Part shown: positions 1-8,681 of the stretch, piece after piece | Layout: every line of letters begins with the position of its first letter | Numbering within the stretch: position 1 is the first letter of the stretch | NCBI GenBank assembly: GCA_045545235.1 | Contig: JAZQAN010000079.1 | Location: 1-64,000 of the forward strand | DNA: 64,000 nt | Origin: CAZNKU01 sp045545235 | Lineage (GTDB): Bacteria; Bacillota; Clostridia; Monoglobales; Firm-18 | Reading direction: 5' to 3' | The notes under the pieces: model-generated | The model's input: only the letters and a program-made list of their open reading frames with translations | The model's database searches: none | Told to the model about the DNA's origin: nothing | Program-made: the position numbers and the translations under genes

Positions 1-1
1 G

Positions 2-595
2 CTTTTGGCACTGCCACAGCAAAGCTGGTACAGTATGTTGCACATTGGTGTTGTAAAATATGCCGAAGGCGATGTAGAAGGTGCAAAAAAAGCCTGGGAA
101 AAGTCAGTAGAATTAAAACCATCACCATGGGCACTGCGTAATCTTTCAATGATTTACAAAAATGAGTTTGGAGATATGGATAAAGGCAGAGAATATATCT
201 TAAAGGCATTTGAACTTAAAAGGGATTGCATAGCACTTTGTAATGAGGTTGCTGCACAGCTTACAAATGACAACGGTGATGAATTATGGCTTGAGATTTA
301 TGATACATTGTCAGATGAAATAAAAAATTCAGGCAGAATACGCCTTTACAAGGCTGTGTCACTTATAAATCTTGGAAGGTTAAAAGAAGCAACAGAAATC
401 ATAAACCCTGACTTTATAATGAGTGATATTAAAGAAGGAGAACTTTCCATTTCTCATTTTTGGTTTGAACTTTACCGCAGGCTTTATGCAGAAGAAAAAG
501 GAATGATATATAATCATAACGACAAGCAACTTATAAAAGAGGCGGACGAAAAATATCCGTTACCTAAAAAATTAGATTTCAGAATGCACGATTAA
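2..595 (+). CDS. TPR-containing protein, C-terminal part (partial at window edge)
   Basis: The reading frame is open to the left edge, so this is the 3' end of a longer gene. The visible 197 residues are helical and resemble tetratricopeptide repeats: a motif of the type YAEGDVEGAKKAWEKSVEL is followed by a second repeat around residues 40-75. Such TPR tails follow the DUF5107 domain in large carbohydrate-associated proteins of Clostridia and Bacteroidetes. That comparison is from memory and the DUF5107 part is not in the window. No catalytic motif is visible. The gene lies upstream of the carbohydrate island and may belong to it. Confidence 0.6.
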   Translation, partial: LLALPQQSWYSMLHIGVVKYAEGDVEGAKKAWEKSVELKPSPWALRNLSMIYKNEFGDMDKGREYILKAFELKRDCIALCNEVAAQLTNDNGDELWLEIYDTLSDEIKNSGRIRLYKAVSLINLGRLKEATEIINPDFIMSDIKEGELSISHFWFELYRRLYAEEKGMIYNHNDKQLIKEADEKYPLPKKLDFRMHD

Positions 596-1022
596 GAAGG
601 GAATATTACGAGAATTACAGGCCCATTTTTACCATTGAGAATAGTTATGGTTGAAGACGGTGAGGTATCCGCATTTGACATATATAAAAGATAATAGTAG
701 TGTTTTTTTAACTGCTTTATTACATTCTGTTTCATTTGGGTTTAATAATATATTTCAATGATTATATTAAAATATATTTAATCCTATTTTAGAGAGATAT
801 AATTATCCTGCCTCTAATAGGAAGTATGCTATGATGTTTTATGATCCGGAAATTAATTTGTTTCATTTAATTCAGCGTCAGGAATCATTGCTTTCTAAAG
901 TTAAAATAAATCAACTCATAAAGTAGGAATTCACCAAACGATGAATTCCTACTTTGAGTTTTCTTTCCTTTTACCATTTTTTAATAAAATAATGCAGTGA
1001 ATGCTAAAGTGATTTATAATTG
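596..1022. other. Intergenic stretch with two orphan coding tails
   Basis: No complete gene is seen. Directly after the TAA of the preceding gene, the same frame stays open to a TAA at about 694 and reads like protein, ending in VEDGEVSAFDIYKR. A second startless open segment, about 764-926, includes the protein-like string KYAMMFYDPEINLFHLIQRQ. Both look like decayed gene ends, but I do not recognise the families. The 3' part holds a strong terminator hairpin. Confidence 0.35.
916..958. terminator. Bidirectional terminator hairpin
   Basis: A perfect 12-bp inverted repeat, AAGTAGGAATTC (921-932) with GAATTCCTACTT (943-954), has a 10-nt loop and further A/T pairs outside. It lies between rightward sequence and the leftward AraC gene, so it can serve both strands. 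Confidence 0.75.
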
Positions 1023-1919
1023 TTATTCTAATATTGATTTTGAATATTCTTTTGGTGTCATATTGGTTGTTTTTTTGAACACTCTGGAAAAATAGTGTGG
1101 ATTGTTAAAGCATAGTATATCGGAAATTTCCGCAATAGTATAGATTTTTTTTCGTATAAGCAGTTTCGCTTCCCTTATTTTTAAATTTGTGTAATATTCA
1201 ATAATTGTGCAACCACATATTTTGTTGAATATTTTTGATATATAGGTTTTGCTGTAATTAAGTTGCCTGCATATTTCATCTACGGTTATTTTGTTATATA
1301 CGTTATCGTGGAGTATTTTTGTTACCGAATTTACTAAATGATTATCCATTCCCTCTTTAGTTGGGAAAATGTTAACGTTTTTAGAATCATTTATTTCTGA
1401 CCTTACAAGCATTATCAAAAGTTGTTCTAATGTGGTACGTATTATCTGTTGACTGCCAAACGGAGGATTTTCGTTTAAGTTTAGTTCTCTTAAATTAGTA
1501 TCCATAAATGGTAATTTGAATGTTTGTTTTCCTTCTTTTAATAGAATTTCCACATATGGTCTTATGTTATTGGGTAAAGTTCCCTTTTTGTTTTTGAAAT
1601 AATTCATATTTTTTGATGTAGATACAAAAGATATTACAAAAACATTTGCGGGACTTTTTTTATTTGCGGAAATGGTATGGAATTCGTTTGGTTTATGGAA
1701 TATAAAGTCACCTTTTGTAAGAACATAGTCTTTTTTTGATGCGGTAACAAGAACTGCACCACTATCAACATATACAAGTTCCCAAAAATTATGACTTTCT
1801 CCTGAAAAATGGAAGTTTTTATCAAATTCGTGATAGTGTATGGTGACAATTTTGCTTATGCTTATTACGTTTGATAACCTATGTTTTATATATTCAGGGC
1901 GATTTTTTTGTGGATTCAT
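1023..1919 (-). CDS. AraC-family transcriptional regulator
   Basis: This 298-residue protein has an N-terminal cupin-like sensor domain (about residues 20-120, with SHNFWELVYVDSG and a KPNEFHTI motif). A C-terminal double helix-turn-helix covers about residues 200-298 (VDEICRQLNYSKTYISKIF, and FNNPHYFSRVFKKTTNMTPKEY). I chose the ATG at 1919 because it follows a GAGGT ribosome site. Upstream in-frame codons at 1982 lack one. It is divergent from the sugar isomerase operon and is probably its local activator. It belongs to the same subfamily as the regulator at 5165-6043. The ligand is unknown, probably a sugar. Confidence 0.88.
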   Translation of the reverse strand: MNPQKNRPEYIKHRLSNVISISKIVTIHYHEFDKNFHFSGESHNFWELVYVDSGAVLVTASKKDYVLTKGDFIFHKPNEFHTISANKKSPANVFVISFVSTSKNMNYFKNKKGTLPNNIRPYVEILLKEGKQTFKLPFMDTNLRELNLNENPPFGSQQIIRTTLEQLLIMLVRSEINDSKNVNIFPTKEGMDNHLVNSVTKILHDNVYNKITVDEICRQLNYSKTYISKIFNKICGCTIIEYYTNLKIREAKLLIRKKIYTIAEISDILCFNNPHYFSRVFKKTTNMTPKEYSKSILE

Positions 1920-2051
1920 AATTGTACCTCGATGAAAAAATATTTGTTTACAAAAATGTACTTTTGGACTAAAAAAAAACATTTACTTTTGTTTACGATA
2001 ATTATATCATATTACTATAGAATGTCAATATATAAAAAAGGGGTTATGTTT

Positions 2052-2888
2052 ATGAAAAAAGGTATTAGTATTTGGTCTTTTGCAGGTGCTACATTGGAAG
2101 AAAATATGAAACTTGCGAAGGATGCCGGTTTTGATGGTATTGAGCTTGCTTTGGATGAAACAGGGGAAGTTTCACTGCAGTCAACAAAGGAAGATATATT
2201 GAAAATTAAGGCAATGGCTGAAAAAATCGGCTTAGAACTATACAGTGTTGCAAGCGGCCTTTACTGGACTTATAACTACACTTCCGAAAACGAAGATAAC
2301 AGAAATAAAGCTAAAGAAATTACAAAAAAACAGCTTGAGGTTGCTTCATGGCTTGGTTGTGACACAATTTTGGTTGTTCCGGGTGCAGTAGATGTTGCAT
2401 TTGAACCTGAAAGTGAAATTGTAGAATATGATGTTGCATATGACAGAGCGTTATCTGCACTTAAAGAGCTTGCTCCTTATGCTGAGGAACTTAAGGTTGC
2501 AATAGGTGTTGAAAATGTATGGAATAAGTTTTTGCTTTCACCTATTGAAATGGCTGACTTTATCGACAAGGTAGGCAGTGACTATGTGGGCTCATACTTT
2601 GATGTAGGCAATGTTTTGTACATTGGTCATCCTGAACATTGGATTAAGGTTCTTGGCAATAGAATAAAAAAAGTTCATTTTAAGGATTACAGAAAGGAAG
2701 CAGGAAGCCTTTGTGGCTTTGTTGACTTGCTTTCAGGTGATGTTAACTGGCCTGCTGTTATGAAGCAGTTTAAAAACATAGGATATGATAATTGGGTAAC
2801 TGCGGAAATGCTTCCGCCTTACACACACTATCCTGAAACTATTGTTTATAACACATCAAATGCAATGGATAAAATTATTGGGAGGTAA
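2052..2888 (+). CDS. Sugar phosphate isomerase/epimerase (AP endonuclease 2 superfamily TIM barrel)
   Basis: This 278-residue protein matches the xylose-isomerase-like TIM barrel family (IolE, IolI, tagatose epimerase relatives). It starts with a KKGISIWSF beta strand. Metal-ligand motifs are visible: IGVENVW (Glu), GSYFDVGNVL (Asp), KKVHFKDY (His) and a late WVTAEM (Glu). The start at 2052 gives good spacing from AGGGG; the ATG at 2046 is too close. It is followed after 5 nt by a Gfo/Idh oxidoreductase. Isomerase plus NAD-dependent dehydrogenase is the usual pairing for inositol- or keto-sugar conversion. The exact substrate cannot be read from sequence. Confidence 0.85.
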   Translation: MKKGISIWSFAGATLEENMKLAKDAGFDGIELALDETGEVSLQSTKEDILKIKAMAEKIGLELYSVASGLYWTYNYTSENEDNRNKAKEITKKQLEVASWLGCDTILVVPGAVDVAFEPESEIVEYDVAYDRALSALKELAPYAEELKVAIGVENVWNKFLLSPIEMADFIDKVGSDYVGSYFDVGNVLYIGHPEHWIKVLGNRIKKVHFKDYRKEAGSLCGFVDLLSGDVNWPAVMKQFKNIGYDNWVTAEMLPPYTHYPETIVYNTSNAMDKIIGR

Positions 2889-2893
2889 CAGAT

Positions 2894-3895
2894 ATGCTTA
2901 AAGTTGGTTTAATTGGTTGTGGTTTTATGGGTGGTATGCATTCTGCATGCTATAAAGAAATAGACGGAGTTGAAATTGTTGCTGTTGCTGATGTGAGAAG
3001 TGACAAAGCCGAAGAAGTTGCAAAGGTTCACAATGCCAGGATTTTTGCCTGTGGTGATGATTTGATTGAAAATGCAGATGTTGATATAATTGATATTTGC
3101 CTTCCTACATATTTGCACACACAACATGCTGTTAAGGCTATGAAAAAGGGAAGAGCAGTTTTTGTTGAAAAGCCTGTATGTCTTACTGCTGAAGAGGGTA
3201 AAATTTTACTGGAAACTCAAAAAGAAACAGGTGCAAAAATTCAGGTTGGTCAGGTTATACGTTTCTGGGATGAATATAAATGGCTTAAGGAAGCTTATGA
3301 CAAAAAAGAATTCGGTGAAGTTAAAACTGCAGTTTTCAAACGCTTGAGTAACTACCCAACATGGGCTTGGGACGGTTGGTTACATAAAGCAGAATGCAGT
3401 GGTTCGGTTGCACTTGATATGCACATACACGATGTTGACTTTATGCGCTATATGATGGGTGAACCCGCTTCATTTACTGCCAACGCATCAAGAGATGAAA
3501 ACGGCATTATAGAACAGATATTTACAACATTTAATTATGCTAATGGTGCAGTTGTTACTGTTGAAGCTTGTTGGGATTATCCCATTGATTTTCCATTTAC
3601 TGCAGGTTTTCGTGTTAAATTTGAAAAGGCTACGGTTGTTAATGATGCAAACGGACTTAATGTTTATATGAACGATGGGGGTGTTGTAAAGCCTGAGATT
3701 ATTTCGGAATTTACAGGTGATAATGATATAGGCGGTAACCTTTCAAGTCTTGGCGGTTATTATAATGAACTTAAATATTTTGTAGAAAAACTTTCTGCAG
3801 GTGAAGAACTTACTGTAGCACCTTTGGATGAAGCTGTAAAATCAGCTGAGCTTGCACTCAATGAAATTAAAAGCGTAGGCGGAGCACAAAAATAA
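2894..3895 (+). CDS. Gfo/Idh/MocA family oxidoreductase
   Basis: This 333-residue NAD(P)-dependent sugar oxidoreductase begins with a Rossmann fold (VGLIGCGFMGGMHSACY). It carries the family EKP motif (FVEKPVCLTAEEG, about residue 95) and a C-terminal alpha/beta domain with the catalytic-region string ALDMHIHDVDFMRYMMG. Enzymes of this family oxidise or reduce cyclitols, hexoses and amino sugars. The gene sits 5 nt after the isomerase gene and about 86 nt before a second Gfo/Idh gene, so the three are likely cotranscribed. Substrate unknown. Confidence 0.9.
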   Translation: MLKVGLIGCGFMGGMHSACYKEIDGVEIVAVADVRSDKAEEVAKVHNARIFACGDDLIENADVDIIDICLPTYLHTQHAVKAMKKGRAVFVEKPVCLTAEEGKILLETQKETGAKIQVGQVIRFWDEYKWLKEAYDKKEFGEVKTAVFKRLSNYPTWAWDGWLHKAECSGSVALDMHIHDVDFMRYMMGEPASFTANASRDENGIIEQIFTTFNYANGAVVTVEACWDYPIDFPFTAGFRVKFEKATVVNDANGLNVYMNDGGVVKPEIISEFTGDNDIGGNLSSLGGYYNELKYFVEKLSAGEELTVAPLDEAVKSAELALNEIKSVGGAQK

Positions 3896-3981
3896 TAAAT
3901 TTTTAATTTTTGTAGTTTCGTTATTATGAATTTTTATAGAATTATTCTACTGTGAAATGGGAAAATGAAAGGAGAATTACT

Positions 3982-5130
3982 ATGAATAAAAAAATAGGTA
4001 TTATAGGGTTCGGTAAACGTGCAAGCGGTGTTTTGGAAAATGAGTTAAAATTTTTCCCTGAACTTAAAATTGCGGCTATTGCTGATGTTGATTTGGAACT
4101 GGCAAAAGAAACAGCTAAGAAAAATCCGTTGTTGAATATTGATGAAATTCATTTTTATACTGATGCAGTTGAAATGCTTGATAAAGAGAAGCTTGACGGG
4201 GTATTTGTTGCAACAAGATGTGATCTTCATGCAGGTTTTGCTGTTGAGGTTTTAAAAAGAAACATTCCTTTGTTCCTTGAAAAACCTGTTGTTACTAATA
4301 TGAAAGATTATGAAATGCTGAAAAAAGCCGTTGATGAAAATGAAGCAGGAGGTATAACCTCATTTCCTCTTAGAATCACAGTTCTTTTGCAAAAAGCTAA
4401 AGAAGTTTACGATAGTGGCGTTCTTGGAACATTATCACAGATTCAGGCATACAACAATGTAGCATACGGCAGAGTTTATTATAAAGACTGGTATCACGAT
4501 GACAGTATTACAGGTGGTTTGTTCCTCCAAAAGGCAACACATGATATTGACTACATAAACTATGTTCTTGGTATGAAGCCTGTTGAGGTTTGTGCAATGG
4601 AATCAAAAATGATTTTCAAAGGTGACAAGCCTGAAAATATGCAGTGCCCTGATTGCCCTGAATATGAAACTTGTCTTGAAAGTTCAAAGGTTGTTGTGGA
4701 AAAACTTGGTGATAATCCTCGTGGTAATCATTGTTCGTTTGCAAAAAGTACCGGTAATCAGGATAGTGCAACTATAATGATGCGTTACGAAAACGGAATG
4801 CATGCAGTTTATACTCAGAACTTTGTTGCAAGACATCTTGCAGGCAGACGCGGTATGCGTATGATAGGACATACAGGAACTATGGAATTTGACTGGAATA
4901 CAAATGAACTTTTGGTATTCAGTCATACTGAATGTAAAGTGGATAAATACTGCGTTAAGCCTAAGACAGGCGGTGGACATAGCGGTGGTGACTATGCTCT
5001 TATAAGAGATTTTATTGCACTTATGAATGGTGATAAATCTGTTTCAAGCTTGGATGAAGGTTTAAGTAGTGCGTACATTTGTATGATGGCAAGAGAATCT
5101 GCACAGACACATAAATTTATAACTTTATAA
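3982..5130 (+). CDS. Gfo/Idh/MocA family oxidoreductase with a cysteine-rich insertion
   Basis: This 382-residue protein starts at the ATG at 3982, behind AAAGGAG. It has the Rossmann motif IGIIGFGKRASG, the LEKPVVTNM motif and KATHDIDYINYVLG. It is unusual in carrying a cysteine cluster near residues 220-260 (QCPDCPEYETC, then GNHCSF), giving C-x2-C-x5-C plus a later Cys. This could bind a metal or be structural. It lies third in the isomerase/oxidoreductase operon and ends at a terminator shared with the opposing AraC gene. Its reaction is unknown; oxidation of a released sugar or amino sugar is an inference. Confidence 0.87.
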   Translation: MNKKIGIIGFGKRASGVLENELKFFPELKIAAIADVDLELAKETAKKNPLLNIDEIHFYTDAVEMLDKEKLDGVFVATRCDLHAGFAVEVLKRNIPLFLEKPVVTNMKDYEMLKKAVDENEAGGITSFPLRITVLLQKAKEVYDSGVLGTLSQIQAYNNVAYGRVYYKDWYHDDSITGGLFLQKATHDIDYINYVLGMKPVEVCAMESKMIFKGDKPENMQCPDCPEYETCLESSKVVVEKLGDNPRGNHCSFAKSTGNQDSATIMMRYENGMHAVYTQNFVARHLAGRRGMRMIGHTGTMEFDWNTNELLVFSHTECKVDKYCVKPKTGGGHSGGDYALIRDFIALMNGDKSVSSLDEGLSSAYICMMARESAQTHKFITL

Positions 5131-5139
5131 AATTAAAAT

Positions 5140-5175
5140 AAGGGATTGTAAAATCTAATTGTTTTTACAATCCCT
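5140..5175. terminator. Bidirectional terminator
   Basis: A 14-bp inverted repeat, AAGGGATTGTAAAA (5140-5153) with TTTTACAATCCCTT (5162-5175), is followed by GTTTTTG on the plus strand. It lies between the convergent oxidoreductase and AraC genes and overlaps the stop codon of the latter. Confidence 0.85.
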
Positions 5176-6043
5176 TGTTTTTGTATACCGATTTAGCATA
5201 TTGTGATGGTGTTAGCCCTGTTTTGTTTTTAAAAAGTCTTGAAAAATAATGCACGGTTGCAAATCCTAATCTTTCGGAAATTTCGGTAAAATTCAAATCT
5301 GTATCCGTTATCATATTTTTGGCTTCGTCAAGTTTTAGTGATATAAAATAAGAAATCGGCGACATTCCGCATTGACTCCTACATGCATTTTTTAATTGGG
5401 AAATGCTTATTGCACAGTTATGACATATGTCATCGAGTGTTAATGATTTGGTTATGTTTTCCTTCATATACTGTGTTATGGTGTTAAAAATGCGAATGTT
5501 TTGGTTTTCGTAATTGGAATTTTGGGGTTTTGAGCTTGTACTTTCGTTTTTTTCGTACATATCTATCAGCAAAAGTTCAAGCTGGTTTTTTAAATTCTGC
5601 AATTCTGCAGGGGGCGTACCTTCTCTTGGAACCATACCGAGAAGACCTGAATTAGGAGATATTACCTTAAGACATTTTTCTCCTGTTTCCATAATTTGTG
5701 ATAATATTCTTCGTTGTTTTCCCGAAAGGGTTATAATATTATTTTTAAAGTGTTCCATTAATGGTGATGAGGTTTCAAAGCTTACAATATTAACTTTTGC
5801 TTCACTTGGTTCGGGTACTGAGTGAAATGCAAGGGGTGAATACATTATAAGCTGACCTTCGTTAATTTCATATACGGTATTATCTACAGTTACTTTATGA
5901 GTACCTTTGTCAACATATAAAAATTCCCAGAAATCATGAGCTTCTCCTATTGCTTTTTTACCTTTTAAATCTACGTGTAAAACTGTAATTATAGATTCCA
6001 CCGATATAATATCCGAAAAGATATTTTTGTTATACTCAGCCAT
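5165..6043 (-). CDS. AraC-family transcriptional regulator
   Basis: This 292-residue protein has an N-terminal cupin-like domain (EAHDFWEFLYVDKG, YSPLAFHSVPEP) and a C-terminal AraC HTH (LDDICHNCAISISQLKN, and FATVHYFSRLFKNKTGLTPSQY). The start at 6043 follows GGTGAG; the longer frame from 6115 has no ribosome site. It is a paralogue of the regulator at 1023-1919: both share the same layout and the same middle region. It is divergent from the Gfo/Idh-ceramidase operon at 6173-8609 and probably controls it. Confidence 0.88.
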   Translation of the reverse strand: MAEYNKNIFSDIISVESIITVLHVDLKGKKAIGEAHDFWEFLYVDKGTHKVTVDNTVYEINEGQLIMYSPLAFHSVPEPSEAKVNIVSFETSSPLMEHFKNNIITLSGKQRRILSQIMETGEKCLKVISPNSGLLGMVPREGTPPAELQNLKNQLELLLIDMYEKNESTSSKPQNSNYENQNIRIFNTITQYMKENITKSLTLDDICHNCAISISQLKNACRSQCGMSPISYFISLKLDEAKNMITDTDLNFTEISERLGFATVHYFSRLFKNKTGLTPSQYAKSVYKNKGL

Positions 6044-6172
6044 ATTCTCACCACGCTTGTTCAAATTGTGCAAAAAAAACTTTTTTTTATATAAATACTT
6101 TTTGTGTTTTATCAATTATAATACAATTATATTAAAAATATTTTTTAAAGTCAAGAAAGGAAGAATGAGAAA

Positions 6173-7210
6173 ATGAAAAAAATCAGACTTGGTCTTATAG
6201 GCTGTGGTGGTATGATGAAAAATCATGCAAAGGGAATAAACCTTGTTGAAAATGTTGAAATTACAGCTGTATGTGATGTTGAAATTGAAAGAGCAAATGA
6301 TGTGGCATCTGTTCTTAATGATCCATATGTAACTGCGGATTATAAAACAATGGTAGATAAGGTTGATGCAATTTTATGTGTACTTCCTCATCACCTTCAT
6401 TATGAATGCGGTATGTATTTTGCACGTCATAAAAAACATATTCTTATGGAAAAGCCTCTTTGTAACTCGGAGGAAGAATGTGTAAAGCTTATGGAAACCT
6501 GCGAAGAAGAAGGGGTTGTGCTTATGTGTGCATATCCTGTTCGTTACTGGCCTGGTGTTGTAAAACTTAAGGAAATGATAGATTCAGGGGAATACGGTAA
6601 GGTTATACAAATGTCTGTGTGGACAGAACAGCTTACAACTACTGAAGAAGGTCATTGGAAGAGTGATTCTAGACTTGGTGGAGGTCAGTTCTTCAGCCAC
6701 GGATGTCATTATGTTGACATTATGCTTTGGTTCCTTGGTAAACCTGTAAAAGGTATGCATTTCGGATCAAGAGTGGGTACACCTTGGCTTATGAAGGAAG
6801 GGACAAGCGTAGCTATATTCCAGTTTGAAAGCGGTGCAGTAGGTTATCACGGTGCAACATGGGGTGCAAGAGGTACCAGACTTGGATATGATTTTCAAAT
6901 TCAAACTGAAAAGGGTATGCTTGATTATGACCATATTAATGGTACAATAAGATTGTATGATGCATCTGCAGAGCACGTACCAGGACTTGAAGAACAAAGA
7001 ACATATAAGGAACTATGGAACAGAGGTGCTGATTGTTCAAAGGAAACTCAGCACGAAATCAATCATTTTGTGGATTGTATTATTAACGGCAAAAAACCTC
7101 TTACTGATGCAAAGTCTTCGCTTGCAGGTCTTCGTGTTGTGTGGAAAATGTATGAAGCTGAAAAAACAGGAGTTGTTGCAGATTTATCTGATATTTCACT
7201 TGAAAACTGA
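6173..7210 (+). CDS. Gfo/Idh/MocA family oxidoreductase
   Basis: This 345-residue protein has an N-terminal NAD(P)-binding motif (LGLIGCGGMMKNHAKG), the signature LMEKPLCNSEEEC and the catalytic-region GGGQFFSHGCHYVDIMLWFLG. It is the third such enzyme in 4 kb. It starts the operon divergent from the AraC gene at 5165 and precedes the ceramidase-like hydrolase by 46 nt. A GH109-like N-acetylgalactosaminidase activity is a possible alternative, because some members of this fold are NAD-dependent glycosidases. The HGCHYVD region alone does not decide this. Confidence 0.88.
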   Translation: MKKIRLGLIGCGGMMKNHAKGINLVENVEITAVCDVEIERANDVASVLNDPYVTADYKTMVDKVDAILCVLPHHLHYECGMYFARHKKHILMEKPLCNSEEECVKLMETCEEEGVVLMCAYPVRYWPGVVKLKEMIDSGEYGKVIQMSVWTEQLTTTEEGHWKSDSRLGGGQFFSHGCHYVDIMLWFLGKPVKGMHFGSRVGTPWLMKEGTSVAIFQFESGAVGYHGATWGARGTRLGYDFQIQTEKGMLDYDHINGTIRLYDASAEHVPGLEEQRTYKELWNRGADCSKETQHEINHFVDCIINGKKPLTDAKSSLAGLRVVWKMYEAEKTGVVADLSDISLEN

Positions 7211-7256
7211 TGTTTTTTAATGTATAATAGATAGAAAAAATAAAGGGGATTTTAGT

Positions 7257-8609
7257 ATGAATAAAATAAAAGCAGGTTTTTCAAGGCTTTGCATTACACC
7301 GCCTCTCGGAACACCTATTTCAGGATATTATGAGGCACGTTTTACAAAGGGTGTGCTTGATGATCTTTATGTATCGGCGGTGGCTTTTGATAACGGAGAT
7401 AAAAAGGCGGTTGTTATTGCAGTTGACATAATTATGCTTTCACAAAAACAGTGTGATGGTTACAGAAAAATAATTTCAGATTTTTGTGATTTGCCTATGG
7501 AAGCTGTTTTTATAAACTGTTCACATACTCATACAGGTCCTATGATTGGTAAGGATTTTGCATCTGATTTGTGCGGTAATCCTGTATACGAGGAGTTTAT
7601 GGGATTACAAATGCGTGATGCTGCAAAGCTTGCACTTGAGGATGTATGCGAATCAGTGTTTTCAGTTGCACAGGGTGAGGCGAAAAATATTTCGTTTATA
7701 CGTCGATACAGGATGAAGAACGGAAGTGTGCAGACTAATCCGGGTGTTGGCAATGAGGATATTGACCATGCTCTTGGTGAGCCTAACGAGACGGTTAAAC
7801 TTTTGAAGATAGAAAGAGAAAACGCAGATGACATTTTCATTGTGAATTTCGGTGTACATCCTGATACGGTAGGTGGTGAATACATAAGTGCAGATTATCC
7901 CGGGTTTGTATGTTCAACAATTGAAGATGCAATTGAAGATACAAAATGTATGTTTTTAATTGCACCGCAAGGGGATGTTAATCATATTAACACCAATCCT
8001 GAAAAAGGGGAAAGTAACGGACTTCATATTACTTTTGATGGTTGCCCAAGAGGATATGAACATACCAAGCATATGGGAAGAGTTATTGCTGGTACAGTTT
8101 TACAGATTTGCGGTAAAGCTGAAAAAGTTGAAGTAGATACCATAGATTATTCAGTAAAAACAGTAGTTTGTCCGTCAAATCAGGAAAATGATAAGCTTGA
8201 GGACGCAAGACGACTTGTTGAATTACACGAAACAGGTCGAGACGATGAAATTCCGTACGAAGCTATGGAGCTTACAACTGTTGTTGCAGAGGCCACACGT
8301 ATAGTTGAGCTTGAAAACGGGCCTGATTCATATGCTTTTACACTTTCTGCCATTAGGCTTGGCGATGTGGTTTTTGCGGGGATTCCTGGTGAACCGTTTA
8401 CAGAATTAGCTAACAGAATATATGAGGGTTCAGCTTTTGATACAACAATTCTTTGTGGTTTGACTAATGGGGGAGATTCATATTTCCCTACAAGCCGTGC
8501 TTATGAGGAAGGTGGTTATGAGGCGAGAACTTCACGTCTTAAAAAGGGTGCAGATAATATTATAGTAAATGGTACAATAGATTTGCTGAATGAGTTGAAA
8601 AATAAATAA
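7257..8609 (+). CDS. Neutral/alkaline ceramidase-like hydrolase (N-terminal domain family)
   Basis: This 450-residue protein has the features of the neutral/alkaline non-lysosomal ceramidase N-terminal domain. They are an opening FSRLCITPPLGTPISGYY, the zinc-ligand-type motif NCSHTHTGPMIG (about residue 87), NFGVHPDTVGG (about residue 200) and IAPQGDVNHINTNP. No signal peptide is seen, so it probably acts in the cytoplasm. Standalone bacterial members are common in glycan-use loci, where the true substrate is generally unknown. A sphingolipid substrate should not be assumed. It is cotranscribed with the upstream oxidoreductase and ends at a hairpin. Confidence 0.8.
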   Translation: MNKIKAGFSRLCITPPLGTPISGYYEARFTKGVLDDLYVSAVAFDNGDKKAVVIAVDIIMLSQKQCDGYRKIISDFCDLPMEAVFINCSHTHTGPMIGKDFASDLCGNPVYEEFMGLQMRDAAKLALEDVCESVFSVAQGEAKNISFIRRYRMKNGSVQTNPGVGNEDIDHALGEPNETVKLLKIERENADDIFIVNFGVHPDTVGGEYISADYPGFVCSTIEDAIEDTKCMFLIAPQGDVNHINTNPEKGESNGLHITFDGCPRGYEHTKHMGRVIAGTVLQICGKAEKVEVDTIDYSVKTVVCPSNQENDKLEDARRLVELHETGRDDEIPYEAMELTTVVAEATRIVELENGPDSYAFTLSAIRLGDVVFAGIPGEPFTELANRIYEGSAFDTTILCGLTNGGDSYFPTSRAYEEGGYEARTSRLKKGADNIIVNGTIDLLNELKNK

Positions 8610-8630
8610 TTGCGTTAAAATAATGGGAAA

Positions 8631-8679
8631 GGCGTTGCCTCAATTAGATGAAAGAAAAATCACTTATTGAGGAACGCCT
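8631..8679. terminator. Terminator between convergent genes
   Basis: The inverted repeat GGCGTTGCCTCAAT with ATTGAGGAACGCC, interrupted by one unpaired base, is followed by TTTTTAGTTTTT on the plus strand. It separates the ceramidase-like gene from the opposing AraC gene. Confidence 0.75.
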
Positions 8680-8681
8680 TT

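Noticed and set aside
593..694. Readthrough of the TAA after the TPR gene into an in-frame 32-codon extension
   Set aside because: TAA is not a recoding codon for selenocysteine or pyrrolysine, no recoding element is visible, and the extension looks more like a remnant.
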